This document shows, one piece after another, positions 39,377-52,000 of a stretch of DNA of 64,000 nt; positions within the stretch are counted from its first letter, which is position 1, and every line of letters begins with the position of its first letter. Source of the DNA: Pampus argenteus (lineage: Eukaryota; Chordata; Actinopteri; Scombriformes; Stromateidae); contig CM072864.1 of NCBI GenBank assembly GCA_036937835.1, forward strand, positions 2,567,501-2,631,500. The letters are read 5' to 3'. The notes below the pieces were generated by a model. It was not told the DNA's origin. It searched no databases and worked only from the letters and a program-made list of their open reading frames with translations. Made by a program: the position numbers and the translations under genes.

Positions 39377-39422
39377 AACAATATTTAAAATCTCTCTGGA
39401 AAGAGAGATTTTAAATATTGTT
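39377..39422. repeat. Perfect 21-bp inverted repeat with a GGAA loop
   Basis: Left arm 39377-39397 (aacaatatttaaaatctctc plus t) is the exact reverse complement of 39402-39422, with ggaa between. Pairing stops at a76/a423. No mismatch in 21 bp. Function unknown. Confidence 0.9.
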
Positions 39423-39510
39423 AAAGTGGCAACTTAACTCCGACCGACTTTATAGAACCAAAAACAGGAATGGACACGTAGGAGTGTTTTGCATCATTAT
39501 GTACAGCTGT

Positions 39511-39516
39511 TTTATT
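39511..39516 (-). promoter_or_regulatory. Distal candidate polyadenylation signal (AATAAA)
   Basis: An exact minus-strand AATAAA at the left end of the microsatellite-poor block that follows the vdr stop. If used, the 3' UTR would be about 7.4 kb, which is long for this gene. It is listed because sequence character changes near here: dense CA arrays resume to the left. Confidence 0.2.
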
Positions 39517-42500
39517 TGTGATTTCCCAAAAACAGTATCAGTATTTTACTACATACAATGCATGTAATCAAATTACAATAGATCAACTTCAAGAGAAGAA
39601 GAGCAAGAAGAAGAAAAAAAAAAACAAAAAAAAAACAGCAACACAAAAACAGGCGGTGATTTGACCACATAGAGACATCGGTTAAGGTCCTGTATGTATA
39701 ATACTATTTCTTGTTATATAAGGCTGATGATGGTGTCATCAACAGCGACGCCATGGCAACTGTATCATTTGAAAAGAAAGGTTTCTGCTAGAAGCACTGA
39801 GGTCTGGTGAGTTTTATTGCATGGCGGTGTGCATGTGTGAAGGTAAAAGGTACTTATCTTGGGACTCAACTACGATTTGAAAAACTTTTCTTTTTTCTTT
39901 GTTTAATAATGATGAGAATCGTTGGTGCTGTGGGAGGTCACAGTCTGCTGGGTGTTGCATCAACACAGCATTTATTTCTACTTAATAACACCACTGTGAA
40001 TAAAAAGAAGAGTTGAGCTGCAGCTGGTTAAACAGATTCATTCATGACCTTTAATTCTTTTATGAAAACCAGGCAGGATTTACAAGAACCAACTGTGGCT
40101 GATAAATCAATATTTAGTAGTGAATAAAACATAGAACCAGAAGCAGCAGACGTACGCTGACGTAGCACCTCCCACCGCAACGCTACTGTCGACTCATAAA
40201 ACCCATACAAACACTAAAGAAACTAACACGTGTGTGGATATGAAGAGAGGAAACAACATCTACTGAAATTCAGTGAAACTGTCTTAACATCATCAGCAAT
40301 ATGAAGACAGATCGTCCTGCATTAAAACCCCTGATATTGTCCCAAAATAAGGCTGTGGGTTCGAGGCACACCAAGGTACAACTGAGCTGAGCAATATGTG
40401 CATTTATGTTTTTTTTCTCTCTTTTTTATTTTTTTATTTTTTGTAAAGATGTGAAACCTTCTGGATGAATTCATATTGTCTACTGACCGGTTGAGTCCAG
40501 GTCTTACTAGAGAAATCAGAGCTGTTGGGTTTTTCTTTTTTTCTTTTAAAGAAAAGAAAGATGATGATTTTTTTTTAGACACATTTGCAGAGCATTTAGA
40601 GACAAAAACACAAGTGCATCATTGGCAAAAAACTGCTGGTGAGGGAGAAAGACGTGCACGAGTGTGTGCCGTGTGTGTGTGCCGTGTGTGTGTGTAGTTG
40701 TTTAAGTGCATGTGTGTATGAGCAAGCGCATATTTAAAGAGGTAGCAGAGAAATGCAGTCAGAGCAACAGATGACAATCTGAATGACGACGGTAGAGAAG
40801 CCGACTTTTCACCTACATGCTCTCCTCCGGTTCAGACGCCGCCGATGAGATTTACTCAAATCTGTCCGCTTAGAGACGGACGTTTAGGACGCAGCTTTCA
40901 ATGTGTACATTTAATCAACAAATAAAGCTTCCTAATATTCGTTTCAAATGGCTTTTTGTGCTTTGAATTAAAAGACAAATTGGGTGTTTTATTTTTCATC
41001 CTTTTTCCAAAGACCATGCAACACATGGCATGTTGAGACAGTTAAATCATTATATGTCTAATACTTTTAAATCCTTAGCTGCTGGGTTTTTATATCTGCC
41101 CATCAACAGCAGAACCGTAGAAGAGCATTAACTTCCACATACTGCGAGCTTGAGATGTGATTTCATTTGTCGCTCTAATAACAAGAGTGATCACTAATAA
41201 AAAAGGCTTGGTGTGTCATTCACAGCATAGAGTTTGAAGGCCTGGTTTCCTGAAAGCTGAGTGAGGGATAGTTAGAAGAAGGCAGAGGTTTGGGCTTGAG
41301 CAGGTGTGTGTGAGACTTGGCTGGCTACTGAGCAGAAACAATGACAACATTTGTACCTAGGATATCTAAAACGGGATCCCAATGTTACGACCCTTTATGA
41401 GGAAAGCTACGGCTAAGAGACGAAGTACACATTAAAAACCTGCAGCGCGGAAGAGAAGCTGACTGACAGACGGCGTGGATGTTAGAAAAAAGAAAAGACA
41501 TTTCTAACATCCAAACTCTATCTACCGCTCCCTTTATGTGAGTCGCTATGAATCAACGCACGCAGACCTCCATCCCTTATCTTTGGACGCACGTGTGAAA
41601 GCTCAAAATGTTTGATGGAGAGGTCGTCTCGACAATTTCAACTCAATGAAAAAGAACTCGGAGAGAAATTGGCAGTTTGTCCCATCAGATAACGCACAAC
41701 AAAACAAACACAACGTCTGGCCAAAATCAGGAGGCATTTTACTACATCACCACCTGTCGATACGTAGCTCGAAAAGTTTTGAAGAGGTCGCTGAACTCGA
41801 CTGCTGCGTCCAGTTTTTGCAGATTCCCTCGTTGCATCATTTGCCTCTGAAGTGCACATCGACACCAGGATCACAATGCAGAGCCTCGGGTTCAAATCCA
41901 AAAAACGCTGGATTATTTCGATTCTAGGACTTTTTCCAATTAGCCTGATTGATAAACTCGAGTTTAATGTTTTTCACTGACTGGTGCAACATTCAGAGTT
42001 TGGGCCTTTTCAGCTGCAACGTGAACGCAGCACGACTTCATGAGTATATATGTATATGTATACTGTATATGCACACTTCAGTGGCGACATGATGCTAACG
42101 AGGCGTCTGATTTACTGACTTAAGATTTCTAGACTTATCTTGAGATTTGTTGAGGTAAAAAAAAAATCATCCAGTATTTGAAAAGAGAAAATAAAAAGGA
42201 ATATATTGTACAAATAAACAAACAAAAAAACTTCTAAATTAGTGTTAAAATAAAAACTGATGCTTTGTAATAAACACAATCATGCTGCAACAAAAAAAAT
42301 ATGTGTATATATATGTGTATATATATATATAAATATACACACATATACACACATATAGATATATACACATATATAGACAGTATGTGCGGAAGGGAGAGGT
42401 AGTATGTTTGGTTAAACGCAGTGCCAAAGCTTAGCGGCACGTCACCTGTTTGTAGAGACAGAGACGTTACAGGTAGAAAACTAAGAATGACACAGAGATG

Positions 42501-44119
42501 AGGATAAAGTGAGTAAAGCAGAAACACAGAGAGAGTGACGGTTAACATTTAGAGACATTGGGATCCACTCATACACTGACTGGTCTACTGGCAACGGGAA
42601 TCTACTGGACAACAACTGGCAACTAGTTTACTGTATGTTTGAACTGAAAGACACTGCACAACGTTGCTGAGGAGAGAACATGATGCTTTCATGTAGTGTG
42701 TCTGTGTGAGTTTATGTTTGGTTCCCTTAAAGGCTATTGTGAATAGTCATCCTGTAAATGATTGAGGTATCTGTTAAATGTTTCCAGCTGAGTGAGGTTT
42801 CTGTAAGTAAGGCTACTGAGGTGGAGCTGCTGAACCTGGAGGAGGGAGGGAGGAAGGGAGGAGAGGGGAGGAGGATGGGGGAGAGACTGCTGCCTTGTTT
42901 GGGTTCATTTAAGGGCTGAGCACAGAGGGGGAAACATCAGCTTCATGCCCAACAGAAACATAGCAGAGTTAAAATAATTGATCTGTCCCTTAAAACCCTT
43001 AAAACCAAGCAGAGTCTCAACTCATCACCCTGTCCTGCATTCCTGTTGAAACGGATGATGTTGATGCTGATGTTGCATGTAAAAAGTCCACTTTTTTTTA
43101 TAATTATATATATTCTGCTATTCTTTAACAAACAATTGTTTTTAAAAATCAGATTTTTTTGTTGTTTTTTTTGTTTTAAAGAGCTGCGATGCGAGAGAGT
43201 AGTGAGAAAACGTAACGTTACACTTTGGGTTTAGGAGGCTACCTGCGGCAGGTGAAAAACACTTTCTGTCCTCAGATCTTCTACACAGATTCGTCTTCCT
43301 GAGGATCCAAACCTTTCTGCATTGTCCACAGCAGCTGTCCTACTAAATCTCAGGATGCCATCAGCCCTTGGTGCACCACAGTTTGTTGTTGTTTTTGTTT
43401 TTGTTTTTTTTGAAAGAAGACTGGCTGCTGAGTTAAAGCTATGAAGAAGTAATCCTGCTGTAATTGGCTGCTGCAGAAGAAGAGGCGGTTAGATGGTTGT
43501 TGGTTGTTGTATGAAGAGGTTGTTGCTGTGTCAGTCAGTCAGTCGAGAGGCAGTGTCAGTTCACGATCACCTCACTGTGTTTGATATCCTGCTTTCTTTT
43601 CTTTTCTTTTCTTTTTTTTAACACAGAGCTCGGGAACTGCCTTTCCACTGATTTTGCTCCACGGTTGTTTCCTTCCCCTCAGGTTACAGCTCCAGGTGTG
43701 ACATGACGAGTCTTTCCTTTCTCCTTTCGGAAAAAAATGAGGAAAGTCCAACTGTGTCCCTTCTCTGTCCAACCAAGAAAGTGAAGCCACATATATTAGA
43801 CATAAAGGGCTATTCCGTATTCACTCAGTTAAAAAAAAAAAAAAAAATCAAGATGACAAGGGAAGGGGAGCTTATTCATTTTGCACTGGAAAAAGCCTCC
43901 AAGACTCCACTTTGCCCATCTCTGCTTCATACAAAAACAACATGTCGCAGCCCAGTAAGCCAAGCGCTAGCTAGACAGAGATCTGACACAGAATAACATT
44001 TACAATCTCAAAGAAATAAAATAAAATAATAGAGAAAATAAAAACAGATTTTCACCAAAATGAAAATATTATGGATATACTATATAATTGTCAAAAGCTT
44101 ATCGATTGACTTACTATGA

Positions 44120-44157
<38 letters not shown>

Positions 44158-44804
44158 CTTACATCCATAAGCGTGGAATAGAAAGAGAGGACACTTCCTG
44201 GTGAAAACATACTGAGTTGTTGGGAGCTTGAATAAAAGTCGAGGATGTTTTCGTGTAGTTTTGTTGGAATGATCAACACAACCACCGCTGGGAATGTTCA
44301 GTGACATAATCTGAATCCCATCGCTGCACGAATGTGTTTCAATAAGAGCATCATCCAAAAAAAAGACAAAAGATGCTCATTCATATGCGCTATATTGGTC
44401 AGTTTTTGTATGATTGAGGTTCTTTTGGGGGCGCAGTTTTCTGTGAAACCTGCTGCTTTCAGTGGATAAAACACCCAAAAAAAAAAAAAAAAAAAAATCA
44501 GGATTTGAATTTGCTAAATATTTTATGTACCGATACTTTAACACTTTTAGTTAAAATCTGTCACAAAAGCCAAAGACAGTCCTCTTCAGCCGTTCCTTAA
44601 CACAACTCAGTTATGTTAACTTGACCAGGATTGCAAACTCTTTCCATTCTGGTTGAATACAACATAAGAGTCCATCTCCTAATTGCATATAGTGCTGCAT
44701 CTCCAGAGCATCTTGCCATCAACATTTTGAATTCTCTTAGTATTTTTGCCTACATTAATCTCTAACTATGTACAGACTTAGCAAGTGGTATTTACAAAGT
44801 TTGT

Positions 44805-44819
44805 CCACAAGGGGGCGAT
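44805..44819 (+). promoter_or_regulatory. CTCF-like motif
   Basis: ccacaagggggcgat matches the CTCF core at 13 of 15 positions by eye. It lies downstream of vdr, possibly inside its 3' UTR. Confidence 0.3.
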
Positions 44820-45214
44820 CCAGGCCTGCATGAGGGGTGAGCATGCACCGTGTCGACAGAAAAAGTGATATGATATGTAGTGATGTCGGAAAAGTAACAT
44901 CCTAAACCTCGCTTATGTGGCTGGTGTTGAAATGATATAAGTGTGATAAAAAGGTATGAGGCTTGAGTTTTATATATTTAATATATAAAAAAAGTTTTTT
45001 TTTTTCTTTTCAGCTTTCTGCCCCGCTGTTTAGAGCATCTGAAGGATTTCATACCAAAAACAATACAGGCTATACATTGTTTATCTATATTGCTACCGTC
45101 TGTAGAATATTTAATTTACCCTGAAATAAAAAATAAAAAAAAACAAAAAACAACCTTTGAGGCTGATAAAAATCAATCATTATTATTTTAACACAGCGAT
45201 GATCGTGGAGCTAA

Positions 45215-45220
45215 TTTATT
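45215..45220 (-). promoter_or_regulatory. Candidate polyadenylation signal for vdr (AATAAA)
   Basis: This is the first exact AATAAA on the minus strand downstream of the vdr stop codon, 1.7 kb away. Variant hexamers (ATTAAA) occur earlier, for example at 45967-45972. No downstream GU-rich element is obvious. Position and motif only; no transcript evidence. Confidence 0.3.
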
Positions 45221-45725
45221 TATATGTTAACTTTAACTATATTAATATAAGAGGAGTTTATAATTGGCGCTAAGGAATGAAAACATTGGAAAAAAAAAAA
45301 AAAAAGAAGTTTCACTTTTAGCTTACTTATACTGTATTTAGTATGATTAGAAATCACAGTGATGTCTAGAGCTTCAAAAACAATCTCTGTCTTGTGATTG
45401 TAAGCTTACGCCACACACACCATAAACACCAAAGTACACAATATCATCAGACAAACATTTCCCTGAGGCAACAGCAGGTAATTGGCTTGTGTCCAACTAT
45501 CTAGCTCTAACTGTCTTAGCAGCAACTAACCAGCCCAACAAATATTTTGGATAATCACTATCCACGAAAACATGACGTCGTGTTTGCTTATGTCAGTCTA
45601 CAAACTTCACAGGTCCAATAAAACGATAAAAGTCCAACAGAGAAGTGCTTCCCTGCACTAAGCCCTCAGTCAGAGCCTTTACACACCCCCTTGTGGTCCA
45701 TCAATATTCTCATATACTGTACACA

Positions 45726-45772
<47 letters not shown>

Positions 45773-46947
45773 GCGCATCACAAAAATAGAAGGACTCCTC
45801 ACACACTTGTCAGTGCTTTCTTATGTGTGTGTGCGTGTGTGTCGTTTGAAAGATGGCACATACACACACATACAACTGAGGAGCCTTCAAATCCTCCACA
45901 TTATACAACACTCACAACTATTTGCTTCCATCCTCCATATATATATGAGCTTATATATACGTATCATTTAATATTTATATAGCATTATACATACATTCTT
46001 GATTTGAGAAATTTCCTCGTCTCGTTAACGACCGTCTCCATCCATCCAACCTCCTTTTTTTTTTTATCGCTCCGCTGGAGGCGTTTCTTCCTGCCATTAC
46101 TCAAAAACATTTTCCTACTTTAACTCGCTGTCCTTGAACGTTACACAGATACAGAGAGCGAAGCAGGGAAACACACCTGCCACACTCTGATCTTAATGAA
46201 GTATTTTTTAAACCAGTAAGCTAACTATTTCTAGTACATTATTGTAAGCTTAGCCATGTTGATGTTTTAATATATTTGGATATCTTCGCTGTCAACAAGA
46301 AAATCAACGATAGCTTATAGCTATTTAAACACAGATGAAGTCGCTGTACCTCACAAGTGCTAGCATGGATTATAAATGTAAATCTGTGTATCTATTCCAA
46401 TCTGACGTCGCAATGATGTGAACATGGAACAATGTGATGAGGACGATGGTTAAAAAACAAAAAAAAAGGATGCGTCAGTCACATCCATCCATCACGTTGG
46501 GGAAACGTTGTGAGGAATCCAGCAGCGATGCCCGGTTCGGTTGTGATGGGGAGCTTGTAGATCTGATCCAGGATATCTGTGTGATATAATGAAGTGTAAT
46601 ATAGTACTGGCTTTGCAAATCCAGATGTCAAAATATATATATATATATATATCTGGTTATCCAAATGCTGCAGAAATCCACAGCATGTTTAGGTGACAAA
46701 TCCATAAGAGGTCCAGGCATCTTGCTGCTTGAGGCGAGGAGGAAGAGAAGTATGGCAGATGATGAAGAGGTGAAGGTTACTGCCCATCTCATAATCCATC
46801 TTTCTCCCACATGTCCAGGGTTGTATCAAGGCTGGGGTTTTCTGGGGGAAAGGCGGTACGGGTCGGATAATCATCTTGTGTGTGTTGAGTGTGTACGTGT
46901 GTGTGTGTATGCGTGCGTGTATGTACGCACACGTGCTTCCGCCTCTG

Positions 46948-47201
46948 CTATGACACCTCGCTGCCGAACACTTCCAGCACCAGCGGGGTGAGCTGCATGC
47001 TGTGCTCAGGCTGGAAGGAGAGCGAGCGGTACTGCTTGGAGTGCTCCTCGTTCAGGCTGCGCAGGTCCGCCAGCTTCTGGATCATCTTGGCGTAGAGGAG
47101 GCGTCCGCCCGGGTGGTTGACTCGGATGTAGGCCTGCAGCGTCTCCGACAGATGGTCCTGGAGCTGCTCGATGCGGGCGTGGTCCTGAACGCCGGGACGA
47201 T
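46948..47201 (-). CDS. vdr: vdr exon 9: ligand-domain C-terminus, AF-2 helix, stop
   Basis: Coding part 254 bp, residues 337-420 and TAG at 46948-46950. It covers DRPGVQD through LLYAKMIQKLADLRSLNEEH and the AF-2 helix LTPLVLEVFG with Glu413, the second half of the coactivator charge clamp; His390 matches human His397. Two residues are missing relative to human in the loop before GGRLLYAK. Acceptor atgacag, with a poor pyrimidine tract. The 3' UTR continues leftwards without a visible further splice. Confidence 0.97.
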
Positions 47202-47889
47202 CTGTCATTTAGAGGACGGATGGGGTGGAGCGCAGGGTGTAGGCATGTACGCATGTGACCATTATGAGTGAGGTGAGAAAGAGGAGAAAAGGGGTGAGGT
47301 TGAGGTGGACGGGAGGAAAAGGAAACACAACATCAGTCAGAAACTTTGACATTTTTCATGTAAGAAAATGTTTCTTATTTTACAGGATGTTATTTTCAGC
47401 TCGACTTTCAGCATAAAAAAGTTTCATAAATAAGAATTCGATCTGATTTCCATCCTTGCCACAACCAAGATGTGAATAATCTTGCTGTGTAAGTCACTGA
47501 GTGAGCTGTGGGCTACACAGACGGATTACTTTTCATGCTGAAGACAGCGTCTAAACAAAATCATAGTATCAAGTTATAAAAAGGGGCATTTTGTCAGTGC
47601 GTTCTGATTGGATGTTGAAACTGAGCCAAATTGCTTAAATTAGGTTGAGATGAGTAAAGACCACCAGAGTTTCAGTTTAAAGTCTCGCTTCCTTGGAGCG
47701 AATCTTCGTTTATAATGCGATAACAGTGAAATAATGTTCCTAAGACACCGTCTTTGAATGTTTTAGACAGTCAAACGACTCCCGAGGTGGCCTTGCTGCC
47801 GGATGACTGCATTGTGTTGCATTCAGTCATTGCAACTAATACCTTGAAAAGCAAGGCTCAGCTGCAAATACACTTACAATATGAAAACA

Positions 47890-47938
<49 letters not shown>

Positions 47939-48992
47939 TACCTGGCGACAGCAGGCAGATGGCCATGAGCAGCACATGTTCTTCCTCATGCAGGTTGAGT
48001 TTCTTCAGACCAACCTGAAACTTCACCAGCGGCTCCAGCAGCTCCAGAGTGTGACCAGCTACAGGACGACACAAACGTACTGTTCATACTGCAGCTTTGT
48101 GCAAAAAAACCCCCCTAAAAATGCTTTATACTGCAGTGAACTTCACAGAAAAAAGCACTGAGTGTGTGTTTGTTGCTGCTTTATTACCTCCGTGAAGTTA
48201 AAACCTCATGGTAATATGAACGTGTGTGTAGACGGGAAGTGTGTGGGTGATCCTTGTTATATATGATGAGGAAGGGAGGGGTCACAGCCGCAGTGATGAT
48301 GAACACACAAGCACAAACACACAAACTTCCAGAGCATCAGGGACACTTGGGAGATGGTGTGTGCGTTTGAGTGTTTGTGTAATCAATAAGCAAGGTCTTG
48401 TGTCATGTGTGTGAGAACATGTTGCTTATGTGTTAAATGTACAGCAGTTAAGATCACATGACACAGAGCCACCAATCCCGTCTGCACTAACCCTTTGTAA
48501 CGTCATTGATGCAGTATTTAAAGTCCGGCCCTCCGCAGCTCCAGGACATGTCCTCCAGACTGAACGACTGGTTCGAGCGCAGCATGATGATCTCGATGGC
48601 GCTCGACTTCAACAGAGCGATCTGGTCTTCAGCCGTCAGATCTCTGAAACACACAAACAGTACGAGTTGATCGTACAGAGACAAGAAGCAAAGCAGACGG
48701 AGGCTGGAGAAAGATGAGAGAGTCGCACACGTGATGTCACACATATGATGGTGGTGGGTGTTGCAGCAAAGAAATGCCTGTGAAGTTATCTCCCTCGGCT
48801 GTGTGGGATAAGTAAACACAATCTTGTTAAAATGCAGCTGAAGTGGTTGCAAACTAAGTGGGATGAAAATTCACTGAACGCAGCGGCAAAACGAACACTT
48901 CAGATTAAATGTCCCCAGAACAACGAGATCCATTTAACAGATAACAGGTATTTATCCTCCAGAAAGTTCTACTTACCCTCCTACACACGCAA

Positions 48993-49027
<35 letters not shown>

Positions 49028-52000
49028 CGCGCGTGACGGAGCCTGATAAGCGCCGTCTGCACAATGAATGTATTATTTGGTTTCTGTAGCAACAGAGTTT
49101 CCAACCACAGCTTTTGTGTGGCCACAGAAGCGCGCGCACACACACACACACACACACACATACACTCACACACACACTCTTCACATGCAGACATTGTGTG
49201 TCTTCAGCAAACCCCTCCTCAAACACTCAAGGCCCCTATGTTACATCAAATATGTTTGTACACACACACACACACACACTGAAAGAAGTAGCGGCCACTT
49301 TTAGGAAACCAAAAGTCTCTTTTAAAGCAATTCTTCCTGCATTTGATCTTGATCACGTTATAACTATTGTGTTATCCAGTCATAATTACACCAGTGTTTC
49401 TTCAGGGAAAACATTTATATCGTTCGACAATTTTCTCTAAACAAGGTCTGAATTTCCTACTCGAGAGGCTGCTGAAGGACTGAAATGCCCGCAGCATTTA
49501 TTCACCGTGAACGTGTGGCAGAAATCAATGAGGAAAGGCACATTTAAATGAACAAATTAAAGCCCAAAGACACCACGAGGGTTGGACGAGTTTCTCTAAT
49601 AAGTCCAGGATAAGAACATGTCAACGCACAGATCTGTAGAGAGCTTGAGATCGTCATGGTTTTGTGGCATATTCAGATAAACAAAGAAATCGCAGGCTCT
49701 CATATATCCTTAAAACTACACACAGCCGGGACTCGGCTCTAAATATTTGAATAATATACCCATGACGCACTGCACCAGGGCCAGCAGGAGGAATGCATGT
49801 ATATAAATATAAAACACATCAGCACATCAACAGTTATTGTGTGTGTGTTCGTTTCTGTTTCACAACATGAATCCAAACACACAAGTATGCATTAGGGCCA
49901 TATGGCAGATACGTCTTCTCTATTCTTTTATTATGTGGTCTGTGTGTGTGTGCATACATCTTATAAACATATCTCTCAGTTCGCCCAGCGTGTGTTTATG
50001 AAGCGACGGCCTGTTCCAGCGTATTCTTGGAAGAGCTTTGTTTGTTTGCCGAGTGATAATAGGATCTCGTCTTACCGGATAACGGCGAGCGTACACGTAG
50101 GCGAGCAAAACAACGTTCCCCGCGTGTGGTAGAGGCCGCTAGCCTCCGTGTCTGTACGCGCTACTGGTTGGACGCGGCAAAACTGAACCCGACAGATCAT
50201 TACCAGAAATCAGAAAAAAAACATGCAAATTCTGCTTAGTAGTCAGATACATTATGAATTCACTTATGAAGTCCAGTTTTATTATCTCCACTGTTTGCAT
50301 GCGGATGAATATATGAAACGCGAGTGGCTAATTGCAATAATTAAGGAATGAATTCATCTGAAAGCATCTTACAGTCTCCTGCCCGTATGAGAAGGAGGAG
50401 GAGGAGGAGGAGGAGGGAGGAAGAGGAGGAGGAGGAGGAGTGTTATACAAGACGCTGAGGGTTTTTTGAGGTAACAGACTGAGCGTTGAGTTATTTTCTT
50501 CACCTCAGAGTTGTTAAAGTGCTGCAGCGTGGCGGCGTAGAAAGGTCAAAATATAATATTACTTCACATTCGTCTCCCAAAAGGTAATTATTTAGTCACT
50601 GAGTTAAAACATTCATGCAGCTGTGGCTGAAAACTGTAACTCGGAGGAATTTGATTTCAAAGGAGAAGCAGATCTCGGTTCCTACAGGTACAGGTGAGCT
50701 TCACTAGGCTGCTGTATGTCCGAAGTCATACCAAACTATTATTGCAGCGTGTTTAGTTCGTACCTGAAGCCTGGGATCATCTTGGCAAAGCCTATAACCT
50801 TCTGGATGCTGTAGGACACCAGGTCAGCCAGGTGGGGCAGCATGGAAAGCTTTGTGTCCTCCTCACTGGAGTCGGGGCTGCTAGCTCCGTCCTGGTACAT
50901 CATTAACAGGTTGCTGAAGTTCATCTTGGTGTCCACCGACTCTGTTTGAGGAGGAAAAAAAGGTAAGACAGCAGGTGAGCTCAGAGGGGACACAGGAGCA
51001 AACCGCAGCCATGAATACTGAATATCAACATAGCTACTAGCATCCTGTTAGCTTCTGCCTTGATGACTACTCTTCCCTGAGTTGATTAGCAACTGTTACA
51101 CAGATGAAGTTTTGAAGCTAAAATAAGAAGTGTATAAAAAAAAACAACCTAAATCTACATTAATCGCATCAGTACAAATGTTTAAAACATGGTGAAACTA
51201 TACAGACCTGATGATATGTTGCTATGCAACAAATTAAACAAAATAAAATTAAAGAAACAATAAAAACATTTTCCTGTTCAACTCTGCTGGTGCAAAATTA
51301 ACACTCAAAAGATGCATATCTGACCCTTACTGCACCGTTTGTAACGGTAACCAGGAGCAACAACGACGACTACTGTTACTATGACTGTAGAAAGATAAAT
51401 ATACACATGTCTTAATAATATGAAAGAGTGTGTGAGTGTGTAAAGGTTGAATGAGCTTTGTGTGTTTCAACACTAGGACACAGAATGAAAGCAGAGGAAG
51501 AAGTGGGAAGTTTTTAAAATGAATAAATATCTTCATGGTTATGTCCTTGGTAACGTTAACCTTGAAGCATTAAAAAAAGGGAAGAAGGATTGTAGGAGGA
51601 GGTTTGTGCATCTCACCAGGCGAGTGGTTGAATGAGTCAGAAGAGGCGTCAGACAAAGAGTGAAGGGAGGCGGCTCTGCTGGCACTGCGTGTTACTGGGC
51701 CTTCACGCACTGGAGGCTGCAAACACACACACACACACAGAAACGCTCATTCACTGTAGTACATTCACAACTCCAGGGTGCCTCCTGGTGAAGAATCAAA
51801 TAATATACACAAGTGCAAATAATGGCCACATACCAGCGGACTGTTTGCCTGAGCAGTGTGGAAATCTCTGCTGAGTAAAACCAGGAAACGTCCTTTAATT
51901 CTGGGTTTTACTCGACACAGATGTTCAGCGAAACTCAGCGATCCCGCTTTGTAAAACGAGCTCTCGGATTAAGAACTTCACTTGATGTTTTTAAAAGTAG

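Larger units (their letters stand above)
39423..46947 (-). other. vdr 3' flank, partly or wholly 3' UTR
   Basis: No convincing coding exon on either strand. The block has few CA arrays compared with the rest of the window: one at 45721-45772, AT-rich repeats at 42295-42370 and 46637-46652, and a GATA/GA run at 44116-44157. It has many homopolymer A or T runs (for example near 39616, 43830, 44478, 45291). The first part must be the vdr 3' UTR because the stop codon is at 46948; where it ends is not visible. Confidence 0.4.

Noticed and set aside
41889..41899. tRNA B-box-like ggttcaaatcc
   Set aside because: No A box at the right distance and no acceptor or anticodon stem could be folded around it. 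A similar gggttcgagg at about 40357 fails for the same reason.
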